Below are positions 4,897 to 6,090 of a DNA stretch of 6,090 nt, piece after piece. The translations under genes were made by a program, and so were the position numbers. Within the stretch, counting starts at the first letter, position 1. Each line of letters opens with the position of its first letter. The notes below the pieces were generated by a model, which searched no databases, was not told the DNA's origin, and saw only the letters and a program-made list of their open reading frames with translations. Source of the stretch: Faecalibacterium sp. (GTDB taxonomy: Bacteria; Bacillota; Clostridia; Oscillospirales; Ruminococcaceae); assembly GCA_017483235.1 (NCBI GenBank), contig JAFULE010000230.1, positions 1-6,090 on the forward strand, given 5' to 3'.

Positions 4897-6090
4897 TCAT
4901 TCCTTGGGTTCTTCGGTTTTTTTGGCGGCAGCCTTGCGGGTGGTCTTTTTGGCCGGCTTCTTTTCAGCAGCCTCGCCTTCGGCCTTTTTGGTGGTTTTCT
5001 TCACCGCGGCCTTTTTGGCCGGCTTCTTTTCGGCGGCTTCCCCTTCGGCTTTTTTGGTGGTCTTCTTGGCGGCGGGCTTGCGGGCAGCCTTCTTCACCGG
5101 CTTTTTTTCTTCTTCGGGGTAAAGATCCACCTGCTTCAGGTCTTCCTCAATCAGCACCACAGCGGTGCGGGCGGGCAGGTACAGCTTGATGTGCTTGTTG
5201 CCCTCTTCGCCCATGGTGGCATAGGTCAGGTGATGCATCTGGCCCCAACCGCCGTACTTGAAGTCGTCGGTGCACAGGGCAACCTTGTAGTTGCAGTCGC
5301 GGAAGACAGGGATAGGCACATCGGTCCAGGACTGGTTGGGATGGAAGTTGAAGGCAAAGATCATACCGCGGCGGTGGAAAGCGATCATCTTCTGGCTTTC
5401 GCTGTAGAACAGCTGTTCGGCCATGCGCTGCTCGAACATGCCATATTCCTTGGTCAGGTGGATCATGTCGCTGTCAAACTCGCCCAGGCCCTTGTACTTC
5501 AGCTGCTCGTTGTCGGTCAGGCTCCACTGGCGGCGGCAGTAATGGAAGCTCCAGTTGTTGCCTTCGCGGGGGAAGTCGATCCATTCGGGATGGCCGAACT
5601 CGTTGCCCATAAAGTTCAGGTAGGCTTCGCCGCCGCCGCCCAGAGTGAACAGACGGATCATCTTGTGCAGGGCGATGGCGCGGTCGATCACCGGGTTGTG
5701 GCAGTCCTTGCTCATGTCGGTGTACATGGCGGCGTCAGCCAGACGGAAGATCATGGTCTTGTCGCCCACCAGTGCCTGGTCGTGGCTTTCCACATAGGCA
5801 ACGGTGCCCTCGCCGGGGCGGCGCAGGCACATGTCGCCCCACATCTGGCCAATGGGCCAGTCTTCGTCCTTGCGCTCCTTCACGGTGCGGATCCACATAT
5901 CGGGCAGGCCCATGGCCAGACGGTAATCGAAGCCGACACCGCCGTCCTCAATGGGCAGGCACATGCCGGGCATACCGGACATGTCCTCTGCAATGGTAAT
6001 GGCGTTGGGGTTGACCTGACGGATCAGCTCATTGGCAAGCTGCAGGTAAGTAATGGCCTCAGTGTGGGTGTTGTAGGAGAAATACTTGTC
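4897..6090 (-). CDS. glgB: 1,4-alpha-glucan branching enzyme, GBE1-like, 3' part with Lys/Ala-rich tail
   Basis: The minus-strand frame is open from the window edge to the TGA at 4899-4897, giving the last 397 residues; the start and the nucleophile-bearing part of the GH13 barrel lie beyond 6090. The enzyme cuts alpha-1,4-glucan chains and rejoins them as alpha-1,6 branches in glycogen. The fragment has the general acid E35 (ITIAEDMSG) and the stabilising D104 (YVESHDQALVGDK), then GGGGEAYLNFMGNEFGHPEW and NNWSFHYCRRQWSL, and a C-terminal beta domain ending near VVLIEEDL. These blocks match eukaryotic-type (GBE1-like) branching enzymes closely and differ from the E. coli type, which has AEESTDFPGV and LSHDEVVHGK at these sites. 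The last 72 residues (326-397) are an unusual low-complexity tail, about 25 Lys and 17 Ala, with a 22-residue tandem duplication, well beyond the normal end of the fold. The reductase gene follows on the same strand. Confidence 0.93.
   Translation of the reverse strand, partial: DKYFSYNTHTEAITYLQLANELIRQVNPNAITIAEDMSGMPGMCLPIEDGGVGFDYRLAMGLPDMWIRTVKERKDEDWPIGQMWGDMCLRRPGEGTVAYVESHDQALVGDKTMIFRLADAAMYTDMSKDCHNPVIDRAIALHKMIRLFTLGGGGEAYLNFMGNEFGHPEWIDFPREGNNWSFHYCRRQWSLTDNEQLKYKGLGEFDSDMIHLTKEYGMFEQRMAEQLFYSESQKMIAFHRRGMIFAFNFHPNQSWTDVPIPVFRDCNYKVALCTDDFKYGGWGQMHHLTYATMGEEGNKHIKLYLPARTAVVLIEEDLKQVDLYPEEEKKPVKKAARKPAAKKTTKKAEGEAAEKKPAKKAAVKKTTKKAEGEAAEKKPAKKTTRKAAAKKTEEPKE
4945..5076 (-). repeat. 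Two 66-bp tandem repeats inside the glgB tail
   Basis: Copy one is 4945-5010 and copy two 5011-5076, directly adjacent. By hand count they match at 56 of 66 positions. Both are in the same reading frame and encode 22-residue units identical at 20 positions, with core KKTTKKAEGEAAEKKPAKK. Most of the DNA differences are third-base transitions, so the protein repeat is better kept than the DNA. Partial copies of the AxKK pattern flank the repeat on both sides. Confidence 0.93.

Noticed and set aside
4945..5076. CRISPR-like array
   Set aside because: The 66-bp units are directly adjacent with no unique spacers, are in frame within glgB and encode a protein repeat.
4655..5122. Plus-strand open frame encoding an apparently hydrophobic, repeated FLAGFFSAASPSAF protein
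   Set aside because: It is the exact antisense of the Lys-rich glgB tail and the start of the reductase: AAG/AAA codons read backwards give Phe/Leu. It has no ribosome binding site and spans two real genes and their gap.

Overview
The window (6090 bp, GC-rich) looks like the chromosome of a high-GC anaerobic Firmicute, most likely a gut Ruminococcaceae/Oscillospiraceae relative of Faecalibacterium, Gemmiger or Subdoligranulum. That is an inference from strong AAGGAGG-type ribosome binding sites, a fused PTS EIIBCA, an aldo/keto reductase carrying ferredoxin-type cysteine clusters, and a GBE1-like glycogen branching enzyme. No 16S or other marker gene is present, so the taxon is not proven.

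Layout. Positions 1-465 (+) hold the C-terminal half of a TauE/SafE (TSUP) membrane exporter cut by the window edge. Only 27 bp later, 493-2343 (+) encodes a complete PTS sugar permease with domains IIB-IIC-IIA, most like the sucrose branch; the two are probably co-transcribed. A GC-rich hairpin and a candidate promoter fill the 101-bp gap before 2445-3638 (+), a secreted coiled-coil M23 peptidoglycan hydrolase of the EnvC/PcsB style. A strong terminator at 3649-3683 separates this plus-strand block from a convergent minus-strand block. Reading leftward from the right edge, that block contains glgB (3' part, 4897-6090) and then an aldo/keto reductase with two C-terminal [4Fe-4S] motifs (3696-4817). 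A perfect GGGCCC-containing hairpin lies between these two.

How the genes fit together. The PTS imports and phosphorylates a sugar and the branching enzyme builds glycogen, so both concern carbohydrate handling, but they lie on opposite strands and nothing shows joint control. The M23 protein is a stand-alone cell-wall/division gene. The reductase is a redox enzyme of unknown substrate.

Most of the window is ordinary core metabolism. The one clearly unusual element is the end of GlgB: a 72-residue Lys/Ala-rich tail, resembling histone H1 C-termini in composition, built around a 22-residue tandem duplication (two 66-bp DNA repeats, 4945-5076). I saw no mobile element, CRISPR array, tRNA, rRNA or defence system.
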